64,000 nucleotides of DNA from Acidimangrovimonas pyrenivorans (GCF_042643245.1 NZ_JBHRSK010000001.1:122462-186461); one strand, 5' to 3'. Shown: positions 1-8,507, numbered from the stretch's first letter. The notes: generated by a model from the sequence alone, not told the origin. Program-made: numbers and translations.

Positions 1-399
1 GCCGAATTCCAGACCCTGCTCGACTGGCTCGACGAGGCCCAGCTCGACCGTGTCGGCTGCTTCCAATACGAGAACGTCGCCGGCGCCCGCGCCAACGACC
101 TGCCCGACCACGTGCCGGAAGAGGTCAAGCAGGAGCGTTGGGAACGGTTCATGGAGAAGGCACAGGCGATTTCCGAGGCCAAGCTGGCGGCCAAGGTCGG
201 CCAGCGGCTCGAGGTGATCGTCGATGCCGTCGACGAAGAGGGCGCGACCTGCCGGACCAAGGCCGACGCGCCCGAGATCGACGGCAACCTGTTCATCGAC
301 GAGGGCTTCGAGGGGCTGGCTCCGGGCGAGATCGTCACCGTCGAGGTCGACGAGGCCGGGGAGTATGACCTGTGGGGCCGGTTGCCGGCCAAGCCGTGA
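1..399 (+). CDS. rimO: Ribosomal protein S12 methylthiotransferase RimO, C-terminal part
   Basis: Reading frame 1 is open from the first base to the TGA at 397-399, giving the last 132 residues of a protein whose start lies outside the window. RimO is a radical-SAM enzyme that adds a methylthio group to an aspartate of ribosomal protein S12. The visible part holds the end of the radical-SAM barrel (DRVGCFQYENVAGARAND, a typical RimO segment) and the C-terminal TRAM domain (about residues 60-130, ending DLWGR), which binds RNA or S12. The TRAM segment and the FQYE..GA motif separate it well from MiaB. The [4Fe-4S] cysteines lie upstream and cannot be checked. Confidence 0.9.
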   Translation, partial: AEFQTLLDWLDEAQLDRVGCFQYENVAGARANDLPDHVPEEVKQERWERFMEKAQAISEAKLAAKVGQRLEVIVDAVDEEGATCRTKADAPEIDGNLFIDEGFEGLAPGEIVTVEVDEAGEYDLWGRLPAKP

Positions 400-470
400 C
401 CGCGATCACTGGCCGGTGAACGGGCACGGCTTTGCTTGCCCCATCGGCTGTCCGGCGCTTAGCTGGGGCC

Positions 471-1175
471 ATGGCCCTCACCCCCTACATCCCCGATCGC
501 CTCTGGCTGCAGCCCTACCCGATCCGCTATGCCGGCACCGGCTTCGACGCGCGGATGAGCGTGCTGCGGCTGAATTCCGGCGAGGTCATGCTGCATTCGC
601 CCTGCGAGATCCCGCCGACGCTGGCCGAGGAGATCGCCGCCATCGGCCCCGTCGCCCATATCGTCGCGCCGGGCAATTACCATTACCTGCACGTGCCCTC
701 GGCCCAGGCGGCGTTCCCGGAGGCGAAGACCTGGCTCTGCCCCGGGATCGAGACCAAGCGCCCGGATATCCGCCATGACGGGCTCTTGGGCGACTCCCCG
801 CCGCCGGCCTGGGCGGACGAGGTCGAGCAGGTGCTGGTGCGCGGCAGCCGCTGGATGTGGGAGGTGGCGATGTATGACCGGGTCAGCCGGACCCTGCTGC
901 TGGTCGACCTGATCGAGAACTTCACCGACGCCACGCCCCATGCCAGCGCGATGCTGAAATTCTGGTTCAAATGGGTCTTCGGCATGTGGAACCGGCCCCG
1001 GCCGGCGCCGGAATACCGCATGGGCTGGCGCGACCGCGCCGCCGCCGCCGACAGCCTGGGCCGCATCCTCGACTGGCCGTTCGAGCGTATCGTGCTGTCG
1101 CATGGCGATCTGATCGAATCGGAGGCCCATGACCGGGCCAGGGCGGCCTGGCGGGGCGTTCTGGAACGGCCGTGA
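471..1175 (+). CDS. DUF4336 domain-containing protein
   Basis: A 234-residue protein starting MALTPYIPDRLWLQPYPI. It fits the DUF4336 family, which has a metallo-beta-lactamase-like fold but generally lacks the full metal-binding HxHxDH motif; none is seen here, only isolated histidines such as GNYHYLH and LSHGD. No enzymatic role is established for the family. I chose the ATG at 471 because the protein similarity begins there, although an in-frame ATG exists at 432. It follows rimO by about 70 bp on the same strand and may be transcribed with it. Confidence 0.75.
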   Translation: MALTPYIPDRLWLQPYPIRYAGTGFDARMSVLRLNSGEVMLHSPCEIPPTLAEEIAAIGPVAHIVAPGNYHYLHVPSAQAAFPEAKTWLCPGIETKRPDIRHDGLLGDSPPPAWADEVEQVLVRGSRWMWEVAMYDRVSRTLLLVDLIENFTDATPHASAMLKFWFKWVFGMWNRPRPAPEYRMGWRDRAAAADSLGRILDWPFERIVLSHGDLIESEAHDRARAAWRGVLERP

Positions 1176-1247
1176 GCAGCCGGGCGCCGCGCAACCGCCA
1201 GTGACGTAGCGTAATGCGGCACTTCACAAGCCCCTCACGCGAAAGGC

Positions 1248-1266
1248 ATTCGGCAGTTTGCCGAAT
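1248..1266. promoter_or_regulatory. Perfect 8-bp inverted repeat with 3-nt spacer
   Basis: ATTCGGCA-GTT-TGCCGAAT is an exact dyad lying 72 bp after the DUF4336 stop. No T tract follows, so it is not a classical intrinsic terminator. It could be an operator or an mRNA-end hairpin. A second, weaker dyad (CCACAA/TTGTGG) lies further on, around 1317-1341. Confidence 0.45.
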
Positions 1267-1347
1267 TCTCGTCAACGACTCGCCATTTCCTCGCCCCATT
1301 CGCCGCTCACCACACGCCCACAAGTTGTAACGAGTTTGTGGCAAGAT

Positions 1348-1509
1348 ATGCGTTTTACATTGATAATCCTGTTCATTCTCTTCGCGATGCTTCAGGCGCA
1401 ATTCAGCGGACAGGAGGACGCGAAGGGCCCATTCGGCACCGAGGCCCATGCCTCGCCCTCGCCGCCCGCCGCTCCGGCGGCTCACGAGGGGTTGATCGTG
1501 TCGAGATAG
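1348..1509 (+). CDS. Possible small secreted or membrane peptide
   Basis: A 53-codon frame begins MRFTLIILFILFAMLQAQ, which looks like a signal peptide or single membrane helix, followed by a Pro/Ala-rich tail. The stretch before it is less GC-rich than its surroundings. Its last 28 bases overlap the 3' end of the convergent IMPACT-family gene. I do not recognise a family, and no clear Shine-Dalgarno sequence precedes the ATG. It may be chance, but the hydrophobic N-terminus is suggestive in such GC-rich DNA. Confidence 0.3.
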   Translation: MRFTLIILFILFAMLQAQFSGQEDAKGPFGTEAHASPSPPAAPAAHEGLIVSR

Positions 1510-1853
1510 CTGCGCACCGCCGTCTGCACATGGCGGAAACGGTCGCCGCCCAGTTTGACCCCGCCATACCAGCGGGTGACGACGATGACGTGGTTGACCA
1601 AACCGGCAGCCTCGAGCTGGCGCAGGATCACGTTTCCTGCGCCACTCTCACCGTCGTCGGACTTGAGCGGCTCGCGATTGCCCGAAGCATCCTCGAACAG
1701 CACCGCCCAGCTGTTGTGGGTGGCCTTGGCGTAGCGCTTGGCCCGGGTCAGGTCGCGCAGGAAATCGCGCACCGCGTCCCGGTCGGCCACCGGCCCACCC
1801 GAGACGGCGTATTTCGACCCGCGGTCGCTGACGACATTTTCGATTTGCAGCAT
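1482..1853 (-). CDS. IMPACT family (UPF0029/YigZ-type) protein
   Basis: A 123-residue protein with the hallmark segments of the Impact N-terminal domain: an early alternating strand (SDRGSKYAVSGGPV), a central ATHNSWAVL, then DDGESGAG and VTRWYGGVKLGGD. The motif pair DDGE.SGAG and RWYGG.KLG is diagnostic of YigZ/IMPACT proteins. In eukaryotes the homologue inhibits GCN2; the bacterial role is unclear. Bacterial YigZ usually has about 200 residues with a C-terminal ferredoxin-like domain, so this is the shorter single-domain form. The start at 1853 was chosen because the family similarity begins there; further upstream the frame is arginine-rich and unlike the family. Confidence 0.85.
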   Translation of the reverse strand: MLQIENVVSDRGSKYAVSGGPVADRDAVRDFLRDLTRAKRYAKATHNSWAVLFEDASGNREPLKSDDGESGAGNVILRQLEAAGLVNHVIVVTRWYGGVKLGGDRFRHVQTAVRSYLDTINPS

Positions 1854-1945
1854 GGGCGCTCCTTCGCGCCCTACCCAGCACGGCCGCTCCGCGGGATCAA
1901 GCCCGGCGCCCGTGCGGCAGTCCCACGCGGCAGTCCCGCGCGGCG

Positions 1946-2209
1946 TCACTTGCCGCGCAGGGCCTCCAGATCGGTCTTGTTGGCGCAAAACCCGGGCAGT
2001 TCCGGCGCCCCGGCGCCATGCTGGCCCAGCCAGCCGGTGCATTGCGTCGCCCGATTGCACATCCGACAGCGCACCACCATGATCCCCAGATCCTCGTGCG
2101 TGATCGCCCCGGCCTGGATCGCCTCGCTGATATTGACGTCGACGGCGCGCGCCATGCCCTGGGTCAGCCAGTAGTGGCGGGCGGCGTCGCCTCCCAATGA
2201 AATCATCAT
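1946..2209 (-). CDS. DUF6455 family protein (first of two in tandem by position)
   Basis: An 87-residue protein beginning MMISLGGDAARHYWL. The body matches the DUF6455 family common in Rhodobacterales: an N-terminal helical part with HYWLTQGMARA, then a cysteine cluster CRMC-x5-C followed later by FC. The CxxC-x5-C arrangement suggests a metal or redox site, but no function is known to me. Its ATG overlaps the TGA of the upstream paralogue in an ATGA (2206-2209), so the two are translationally coupled. Confidence 0.7.
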   Translation of the reverse strand: MMISLGGDAARHYWLTQGMARAVDVNISEAIQAGAITHEDLGIMVVRCRMCNRATQCTGWLGQHGAGAPELPGFCANKTDLEALRGK

Positions 2210-2469
2210 GGCGCGGCCTCCTTCAATGCGGCCAGCAAGGTGGCGTTGCGGCAATAGTCCGGCGCCACGTCGGCGCCGGCGCGGTGATCCCGTTGCCAAT
2301 GGGCGCAGGCCTCGGGCGCGTCGCAGCCGGTGCAGCGCAGCGCCGCCGCGCGATAGGTCTCGGGCGACAGCCGCCCGGCCCGCATCGCCGCGTTCAGGTC
2401 GATCCCCAAGGTCTCGGCCATGTGGCCGAGCAGTTCGAGGTGGCGGTCCATCTTCTTCATCGAAAACAT
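2206..2469 (-). CDS. DUF6455 family protein (upstream member of pair)
   Basis: An 87-residue paralogue of the next gene downstream, sharing the layout of N-terminal helices (RHLELLGHMAETLGIDL), then CTGC-x5-C and a final YC. I chose the ATG at 2469 because GGGGAG sits about eight bases before it; the in-frame ATG at 2484 has no such site. The two genes form a probable two-gene operon on the minus strand. Four similarly spaced cysteines in both copies are consistent with Zn or Fe-S binding, which is inference. Confidence 0.7.
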   Translation of the reverse strand: MFSMKKMDRHLELLGHMAETLGIDLNAAMRAGRLSPETYRAAALRCTGCDAPEACAHWQRDHRAGADVAPDYCRNATLLAALKEAAP

Positions 2470-2592
2470 GCCAAAACTCCCCATCGGTGCTTTGCATCAA
2501 TGCAGGAAGGCTCTCAAAAGCAGGGGCCTGCCGCCATGACGCAGATCAAAGGTGATCGGACCGTGACGGACCGGCGGAAGGCCGCCGCGGGC

Positions 2593-3849
2593 TCAGCGCC
2601 GCGAAGCCACGGCGGCGACCTTGTCCGCCAGCACGCGCAGCACCGCACGGTCGGCCTCCAGCGCCAGCGCCGCCTCGGCCCGTTCCAATGCCTCGACCGA
2701 CTGGCGGGCGGCGGCGGGGGCGAAATCCTCCGGATCGATCCGCGCCAATGCCAGCAGCGTCTTCTGCAGCCGGATCTGGACCTCGACCAGCGCCGCGCCA
2801 TCGCGGGCGATCGGGCGGAAGAAATCCTCGAACAGGTCGCCGACGACGACCTCGGGCACCCAGAGCCGGGGATACAGCACATCGACCCGCCGCCGCGCCC
2901 CCCAGGGCGCCAGCACCCGCAGCCCGCGCCCGAGGATGTCGATTGCCGTGCCGGGATCGTTGACCGCCGGCGACAGCGCGCGCGAGGCGATCTCGGCCAG
3001 CACCGCCAGGCCGAAGCGCGGATCCTGGTCGAAGCTGCGGGTCTCGCCCAGGGTGAAGGCGGCGGCCAGTTTGCGCTCCAGCCCCTCGGCCCTTGGCCCC
3101 AGCGCCCAGAGCAGCGGCGCGGCGGGATGGACGAAGGCGCCGGGCAGCACCTCGACATAGAGCCGCAGCCCGGCCTCCTCGGCGAGTTCCGACAAGGCAT
3201 GGGTGTCGAGATGGCGGACATAGCCAACCTGGTCGGCCAGCACCGGCCAGGCTCCGTGCGGCGGCGAGCCGCGCCGCGGGTGGCCGCCCAGGTAAGGCGT
3301 CGCCAGCCGCGTCTGCATCGCCTTGGCCGCCGCCGATTCGACCCGCCCGGCGACATCGGTCATCCGCCCGAAGCCGGCGAGGTGGGCGATCCAGCGCAGG
3401 AAGGTCAGCACGATGATCGCCACCATCGCCAGCGTGGCGAGGAACACCACCAGCCGGCCGCCATCGGTATAGACCCCGGCCTTCAGCGCGATGATGCCGA
3501 CGAGGCTGAACAGGAAGGCGCCGAGAAAGGTCGCCAGCACGTTCTGCGTCGTCCCGTCCTGCAGCAGCAGCGCCGTCGCCCTCGGCGTGGCGCTCTCGGC
3601 CGAGCCGGCCAGGGCCGAGACCATGATCGACAGCGAGAAGGTCGTGACCGCCAGCATGCTGGAGGCAAGGATGCCGAGAATCGCGTCGACCGCGTCCGCG
3701 CCCAGCCCGGCGCCGATACCGGCCGGGATTTCGTGCTGGAGCAGCCAGGCCAGCCCGACCGTCACCAGCCCGAGCAACGCGAACAGGGCCGCCCGCACCC
3801 AGAGCTTGCGGCCCATCTGCACCAGCAGCCATTTCCACTTGGAGATCAT
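2593..3849 (-). CDS. DUF2254 predicted membrane protein
   Basis: A 418-residue protein. The N-terminal ~170 residues hold about four hydrophobic helices (for example WVRAALFALLGLVTVGLAWL and VVFLATLAMVAIIVLTFL); a soluble C-terminal half follows, with the conserved-looking ALSPAVNDPGTA segment. This is the DUF2254 architecture; function is unknown. The start at 3849 is supported by GGGAGAAG just upstream, although the frame is open to 3924. Upstream lies a divergent small gene. Confidence 0.8.
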   Translation of the reverse strand: MISKWKWLLVQMGRKLWVRAALFALLGLVTVGLAWLLQHEIPAGIGAGLGADAVDAILGILASSMLAVTTFSLSIMVSALAGSAESATPRATALLLQDGTTQNVLATFLGAFLFSLVGIIALKAGVYTDGGRLVVFLATLAMVAIIVLTFLRWIAHLAGFGRMTDVAGRVESAAAKAMQTRLATPYLGGHPRRGSPPHGAWPVLADQVGYVRHLDTHALSELAEEAGLRLYVEVLPGAFVHPAAPLLWALGPRAEGLERKLAAAFTLGETRSFDQDPRFGLAVLAEIASRALSPAVNDPGTAIDILGRGLRVLAPWGARRRVDVLYPRLWVPEVVVGDLFEDFFRPIARDGAALVEVQIRLQKTLLALARIDPEDFAPAAARQSVEALERAEAALALEADRAVLRVLADKVAAVASRR

Positions 3850-3952
3850 CGGCTTCTCCCGTCCCTCACGCCATGCTGCGCCGAAACCGGCCGGTGATGC
3901 AATCGGCGTGCCGGCCCTTCCCACTCCCCCGCCAGCGCGCTATCCTTGTGCC

Positions 3953-4189
3953 ATGTTCAGCATCGAGCACGATTTCGACGCAACGGTCGTCACCCTGGTC
4001 GACGAAGGCACGCCGCATCTGCAGGAGGATGTGACGCTGGAGGCCTTCGAGGATTGCGTGACCCTGTCGCAATACGACGCCCGCCGCGACGAGGTGCTGA
4101 CGATTACCCTGTCGATGTCCCAGGTGCGCGACCTTGCCGCCGCGCTCAACCTGCCCGAAGGCATCTACCGCCGCCGCGAAACCAAGTAG
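3953..4189 (+). CDS. Conserved-looking small hypothetical protein
   Basis: A 78-residue acidic soluble protein starting MFSIEHDFDATVVTLVDEG. The composition is that of a real protein (alternating hydrophobic strands, two acidic helices, basic tail YRRRETK), and codon use matches the neighbours. I do not recognise a named family. It is divergent from the DUF2254 gene and lies 113 bp upstream of the DUF883 gene on the same strand. Confidence 0.55.
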   Translation: MFSIEHDFDATVVTLVDEGTPHLQEDVTLEAFEDCVTLSQYDARRDEVLTITLSMSQVRDLAAALNLPEGIYRRRETK

Positions 4190-4302
4190 CGCGGTCGCCC
4201 TCGCCGTTCCGTCGCGCGATCGCGATGGCGAAAGGCGACCATGACGATTGCATTCCCGCGCCGCCCGGCTAGCCTTGGGGCATTGCGAGAAGGAGCATTG
4301 CC

Positions 4303-4641
4303 ATGGCGACCCGATCCACGACAGCCGACAAGACCGAAACCGAATCCCCCGATCTCGCCGCCGAGGTGGCCGAGCTGCGGCGCGAGCTGGAAAGCGTCGC
4401 CGCTCTGATCCGCAAGATCGGCGCCGACGGGCTGGAAGCGGCCCAAAGCGAGGCCAAGGCGCGGCTTGCCGAGGGGCTAGCGCAGGGCGAGGCGACAGCC
4501 CGCAAGGTGGCCGGCGAGGTTCGCGACGACTGGCAGGAGCTCGAATCGCGGGTGATGGACGAGACCCGCGCCCATCCCTGGCGCACGCTCGGCCTTGCCG
4601 CGCTGGCCGGCATGGTGCTGGGCCTGCTGCTGCGCCGCTGA
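4303..4641 (+). CDS. DUF883 family membrane-anchored protein (ElaB/YqjD-like)
   Basis: A 112-residue protein with a charged, helical N-terminal domain (DLAAEVAELRRELESV...) and one C-terminal membrane helix (TLGLAALAGMVLGLLLRR), preceded by HPWRT. That is the layout of ElaB/YqjD/YgaM, tail-anchored inner-membrane proteins that bind stationary-phase ribosomes in E. coli. AGGAG precedes the ATG. The downstream holin-like gene begins two bases after this stop, so the two are likely co-translated. Confidence 0.85.
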   Translation: MATRSTTADKTETESPDLAAEVAELRRELESVAALIRKIGADGLEAAQSEAKARLAEGLAQGEATARKVAGEVRDDWQELESRVMDETRAHPWRTLGLAALAGMVLGLLLRR

Positions 4642-4642
4642 C

Positions 4643-5080
4643 ATGAACGCGTTGCTGTCCCTGCTCGGCCGCGCGGCCCGGTCGCAGGTCGAAAACCTCA
4701 AGCGCGCGGCCGCGACCAATGCCGGTTTTGGCCTGGCGATCGCGATCTTCGCGTTGCTGGCGCTGATCTTCGCCGTCGCCCTGGGCGTGCATGCCCTGGC
4801 CCTGTGGATCGGGATGGTCGGCGCGCTGGCCGTCGGCCTCGGCCTCAGCCTGCTGGGCTGCCTGGTCGCCTGGCTGATGCTGCGCGCCGCGCGTCAGCGC
4901 GCCCAGGCCGAACGCCAGGCCGAGGAGACCCGGCTGATGCGCGAGGCGCTGCAGGTCACGCTGCCGCTCTTGCGCAGCAACCCGACCCTGACGATCGGCC
5001 TGGCGATGCTCGCCGGCTTCCTGCTCAGCCTCGGCGGCGGCAGCGGCAGCGGCGGTGGCAGCGGCAAGGACCGCGGCTAG
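4643..5080 (+). CDS. Phage holin family (holin-superfamily III-like) membrane protein
   Basis: A 145-residue protein with two adjacent membrane helices (FGLAIAIFALLALIFAVALG and a second at about residues 55-80), a charged helical stretch rich in Arg/Glu, and a further hydrophobic segment before a Gly/Ser tail. It sits directly behind the DUF883 gene, a pairing common in proteobacteria. The family name is historical; there is no phage context here. Its TAG overlaps the stop of the convergent EamA gene. Confidence 0.7.
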   Translation: MNALLSLLGRAARSQVENLKRAAATNAGFGLAIAIFALLALIFAVALGVHALALWIGMVGALAVGLGLSLLGCLVAWLMLRAARQRAQAERQAEETRLMREALQVTLPLLRSNPTLTIGLAMLAGFLLSLGGGSGSGGGSGKDRG

Positions 5081-6003
5081 CCGCCCTCGACCGGCCCCAG
5101 CGCCCCCGCCGCCACCGCGGCGCGGCGGGCCAGCGCCTGGCGCCGGCCGGCATACCACAGGTAGACTGCGAGGCTGCCGATCACCAGCGCCCCACCGGTC
5201 ACCATTCCCCGCGTCAGCGCCTCGCCGGTCCCGGCCCAGACCCAGACCGGGCCGAGGATGGTCTCGAGCAGCATCAGCAGGCTGACCGTCGACGCCTGGG
5301 TATGGCGCGAGGCCAGCGAGAGCGAGAAGAACGAGGCCGGCAAAACGACCCCGCCGGCCAGGACGATGGCCCAGATCCGTCCGTCCAGCATGGTCGCCGG
5401 CCCGACCAGGCCCAGCCCGACGAGACCCGAGACGAGGGCGCCGCAGCCGACGGCCAGCGGGATCGGGATTTGCGGGTTGCGCCGGATGGTGACGAAATTG
5501 ACCGCCAGGCTCATCGCCACGCCCAGCCCGGCCGCCGCCCCGAGCAGCGGGGTGCCGACCACCGGCCCGGCACTCTTGCCGAAGACCGCGATGCCGATGC
5601 CGGTCAGCACCGCCGCGATCGCCGCCCAGGTCGACCAGTGGGTCGCCTCGCCCAGCACCAGCCGCGACAGCAACGCCGAGAAGACCGGCACCGAGGAGAT
5701 CGCGAACAGCACCACCGCCACCGGCGCTGCCGCGATGCCGAGGCTGAACAGCGCCGCGCTGAGGAACTGGCACAGCACCACCAGCGCGCCGCCCCCGCTG
5801 GCCAGCCCGCGCAGGTCGCCGCGCCAGTGGCGGTGCCGGAACAGCGCCCAGGCCAGGGTCAGGCTGGTCCCGGCCAGCAGCCCGCGCCAAGCCACCATCT
5901 GGCCGCCGCCCAGCCCGGACAGGCGCATCAGCAGCGTGTCCGGCGTGATCGCCAGCGCGCCGAACAGTGCAAGGAATATCCCGAACATCGGATGTCGCGT
6001 CAT
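5077..6003 (-). CDS. EamA/DMT-family transporter
   Basis: A 308-residue integral membrane protein with about ten hydrophobic helices in two EamA repeats (ALFGALAITPDTLLMRL in the first, ASFFSLSLASRHTQ and LLMLLETILGPVWVW in the second). These drug/metabolite transporters move small metabolites across the inner membrane; the substrate cannot be read from the sequence. The start at 6003 has a good GGGAGGGGAG site immediately upstream. The frame extends further upstream only into a repeat cassette. Confidence 0.85.
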   Translation of the reverse strand: MTRHPMFGIFLALFGALAITPDTLLMRLSGLGGGQMVAWRGLLAGTSLTLAWALFRHRHWRGDLRGLASGGGALVVLCQFLSAALFSLGIAAAPVAVVLFAISSVPVFSALLSRLVLGEATHWSTWAAIAAVLTGIGIAVFGKSAGPVVGTPLLGAAAGLGVAMSLAVNFVTIRRNPQIPIPLAVGCGALVSGLVGLGLVGPATMLDGRIWAIVLAGGVVLPASFFSLSLASRHTQASTVSLLMLLETILGPVWVWAGTGEALTRGMVTGGALVIGSLAVYLWYAGRRQALARRAAVAAGALGPVEGG

Positions 6004-6077
6004 CTCCCCTCCCGGCGCAGCCTTCCCCTCGCTCTCTATCCGCCCCGCCCGACCGTTCCAAGGCTGCGCCGCCTGCC

Positions 6078-6182
6078 TTCCCCTGAGCGGAAATATCCCG
6101 GGGGGAGTCGCCCTTGGGCGACGGGGGGCAGCGCCCCCCTTCCGCACGCAGTGCCAGAAGGCGTGCGGCGCAGCCGCGCAAT
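6078..6182 (+). repeat. Dispersed multi-hairpin cassette, copy A (type 1)
   Basis: The core is CCTGAGCGGAAATATCCCGG, followed by hairpins GTCGCCC-TT-GGGCGAC (6107-6122) and GGGGGGC-AGC-GCCCCCC (6123-6139), then a longer stem-loop (GCACGC.../GCGTGCGG) and GCGCAGCCGCGCAAT. It matches copy B at 8583-8697 in reverse orientation over about 105 bp with roughly 90% identity by eye. It lies between the DUF167 stop and the EamA start. Confidence 0.8.
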
Positions 6183-6186
6183 CGGG

Positions 6187-6441
6187 TCAGAGGACGCGAA
6201 ACACCTTGTCGCGCGCGGTGGCGCCGCGGATCAGCTCGAGGCGCGATTTCGGCACGCCGACCGCCTTGGACAGCAGCTTGACCACCGCCGCCGTCGCCTT
6301 GCCGTCCTCGGGCACCGTGGTGACGTAGACCCTGATCGCCCCGTCCTCGGCCACCACCGCGTTGCGCGAGGCGCGCGGGGTGACGCGCACCGCGATCTCT
6401 GTGCCCGGGTCGGAAAGATGGCTGAGGTCGGTCTTGCTCAT
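6187..6441 (-). CDS. DUF167 (YggU) family protein
   Basis: An 84-residue protein with the DUF167 signature: VRVTPRASRNAV near the N-terminus, IRVYVTTVPEDGKATAAV in the middle and a terminal KSRLELIRGATARDKVF. The family has an alpha/beta fold of unknown function. The ATG at 6441 is preceded by AGGAGACCCCT. It is followed at once by repeat cassette A and diverges from the nitroreductase gene. Confidence 0.88.
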   Translation of the reverse strand: MSKTDLSHLSDPGTEIAVRVTPRASRNAVVAEDGAIRVYVTTVPEDGKATAAVVKLLSKAVGVPKSRLELIRGATARDKVFRVL

Positions 6442-6552
6442 AGGGGTCTCCTGTGGCTGGCCCCGGTATAGAAGCTTCGGCGCCGCACGCCCAGCCCGCG
6501 GTTGCAATCGCCGGGGCAAGCGCTGATATGAGCCAAAAGCCTGGAGGACTGC

Positions 6553-7128
6553 ATGCCCGATCCCAATCCCGCCGCGATGGACTTCCTGCTCAGCCGCCGC
6601 TCGCGCCCGGCCAAGACGCTGACCGCCCCGGCGCCCGATGCCGCGGCGCTGCTGCCGCTGCTGACCGCCGCCGCCCGCAGCCCAGATCACGGCAAGCTCG
6701 AGCCCTGGCGCTTCATCGTGCTGGAACGGCCGGCGCTGGAGCGGCTGGCGAAACTGGCCGAACGCCGCGGCGCCGAGCTCGGGCTCGAGGGCGAGAAGAC
6801 GGCCAAGGCGGTCAGCCAGTTCGCCGATTCGCCGCTCGCCGTCGCGGTGATCGCGGCGCCGGTCGCGTCCGAGAAGATCCCGCAGGTCGAGCAGGTGCTG
6901 TCGGCCGGGGCGGTCTGCCTCGGGCTGCTCAACGCCGCGCTGGCCTCGGGCTGGGGCGCGGCCTGGCTGACCAGCTGGGCGGCGCATGACCGCGGCTTCG
7001 TCGAAGAGGGGCTGGGCCTGGCCAATCACGAATTCGTCGCCGGCTTCGTCCATATCGGCACCGAGACCAGGGTGCCGCCGGAGCGTCCGCGCCCGGACAT
7101 GGACAAGATCGTCAGCTGGGCCTCATGA
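6553..7128 (+). CDS. Nitroreductase family protein
   Basis: A 191-residue flavoprotein of the YdjA-like nitroreductase group. Visible are LLSRRSRPAK near the N-terminus (FMN phosphate contacts), AARSPDHGKLEPWRF (the substrate/FMN loop) and GAVCLGLLNAALASGWGAAWL in the dimer core. Such enzymes use NAD(P)H to reduce nitro compounds or quinones; the physiological substrate is unknown. TGGAGG precedes the ATG. It lies 13 bp ahead of the EI24 gene and is probably co-transcribed with it. Confidence 0.85.
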   Translation: MPDPNPAAMDFLLSRRSRPAKTLTAPAPDAAALLPLLTAAARSPDHGKLEPWRFIVLERPALERLAKLAERRGAELGLEGEKTAKAVSQFADSPLAVAVIAAPVASEKIPQVEQVLSAGAVCLGLLNAALASGWGAAWLTSWAAHDRGFVEEGLGLANHEFVAGFVHIGTETRVPPERPRPDMDKIVSWAS

Positions 7129-7141
7129 GGCGGCCGGGCGG

Positions 7142-7849
7142 ATGATCCTGACCGATTTCAGCCGGGCCCTGGCCCAGATCGGCGACCCGCGCTTCCGCCG
7201 AGTGCTGTGGATCGGCCTCGCCCTGACGCTGGCGCTGCTGGCGGCGGTCTATGCCGGTTTCATCGCGGTGATCGACATCTTCACCCCGGACACGATCACC
7301 CTGCCCTGGATCGGCGCTGTCGGCGGGCTGTCGACCCTGCTGTCCTGGGCCTCTCTGTTCCTGATGCTGGGGCTGTCGGTCTTCCTGATGGTGCCCGTCG
7401 CCTCGGCCTTCACCGGCTTCTTCCTCGAAGACGTCGCCCAGGCGGTCGAGGACCGCTATTACCCCAGCCTGCCGCCGGCGCCGGCGGTGCCGCTGGCCGA
7501 GGCGCTGGTCGACAATGCGCGCTTCTTCGTGCTGCTGATCGCGGTCAACGTGGTCGCGCTGGCGGTCTATATCTTCGCCGGACCGCTGGTGCCGGTGCTG
7601 TTCTGGGCGATCAACGGCTTTCTGCTCGGGCGCGAGTATTTCCAGCTCGTCGCCATGCGCCGGGTCGGCCGCCAAGGCGCCAAGCAACTGCGCCGGCGCT
7701 ACCCGCTGCAGATCTGGCTGGCCGGCGTGCTGATGGCCGCGCCGCTATCGCTGCCGCTGGTCAACCTCGTGGTGCCGATCCTCGGCGTCGCCACCTTCAC
7801 CCACCTGTTCCACCGTCTGTCCGGAACGAGGGCGGCCCCATCCGGTTGA
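7142..7849 (+). CDS. EI24 domain (CysZ-like) membrane protein
   Basis: A 235-residue membrane protein with several hydrophobic segments (LWIGLALTLALLAAVYAGF, LSWASLFLMLGLSVFLMV, FVLLIAVNVVALAVYIFAG) and the family-typical INGFLLGREYFQLVAMRR, plus a C-terminal LVNLVVPILGVATFTHLFHRL. EI24/CysZ proteins include sulfate permeases, but the family is broad, so sulfate transport is only a possibility. No cys genes are nearby. Its last 53 bases overlap the end of the convergent DUF1467 gene. Confidence 0.78.
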   Translation: MILTDFSRALAQIGDPRFRRVLWIGLALTLALLAAVYAGFIAVIDIFTPDTITLPWIGAVGGLSTLLSWASLFLMLGLSVFLMVPVASAFTGFFLEDVAQAVEDRYYPSLPPAPAVPLAEALVDNARFFVLLIAVNVVALAVYIFAGPLVPVLFWAINGFLLGREYFQLVAMRRVGRQGAKQLRRRYPLQIWLAGVLMAAPLSLPLVNLVVPILGVATFTHLFHRLSGTRAAPSG

Positions 7850-8099
7850 AGATGTCGAGGTCGCGGATGGTGATCACGCCCGAGGTCACCACCCAGGCGA
7901 TGCCGGCCCAGACCACCAGCGCGATCAGCGTGGTGATCTTGACCTTGCGCTTGAGGTTGAAATCCGACGGCGCCGAGGCCGGGGTGCCGGGCACGATCTC
8001 GCCCTTGTCGCCCTGGGTCTCGTTGCGGACCTGGAGCACGATGAAGAACACCATGAACCAGGTGACGGCGAAGACGACGATGGCTTCGACGACGTTCAT
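7797..8099 (-). CDS. DUF1467 family protein
   Basis: A 100-residue protein with two membrane helices (AIVVFAVTWFMVFFIVL and ITTLIALVVWAGIAWVV), the motif LQVRNETQGDKGEIVPGTPASAP between them and a C-terminal ITIRDLDIFNRM. This is the DUF1467 family, frequent in alphaproteobacteria next to methylmalonyl-CoA epimerase, as here. It starts only three bases after the epimerase stop, so the two form an operon. Function is unknown. Confidence 0.88.
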   Translation of the reverse strand: MNVVEAIVVFAVTWFMVFFIVLQVRNETQGDKGEIVPGTPASAPSDFNLKRKVKITTLIALVVWAGIAWVVTSGVITIRDLDIFNRMGPPSFRTDGGTGG

Positions 8100-8102
8100 G
8101 GC

Positions 8103-8507
<405 letters not shown>

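Noticed and set aside
2197..3897. A 566-codon plus-strand frame
   Set aside because: It is the shadow of DUF6455 and DUF2254 genes on the opposite strand, rich in Arg/Gln/Gly, with no domain.
4643..5080. Holin-like protein as a sign of a prophage
   Set aside because: No other phage gene is nearby, and the DUF883/holin-like pair is a common chromosomal arrangement.
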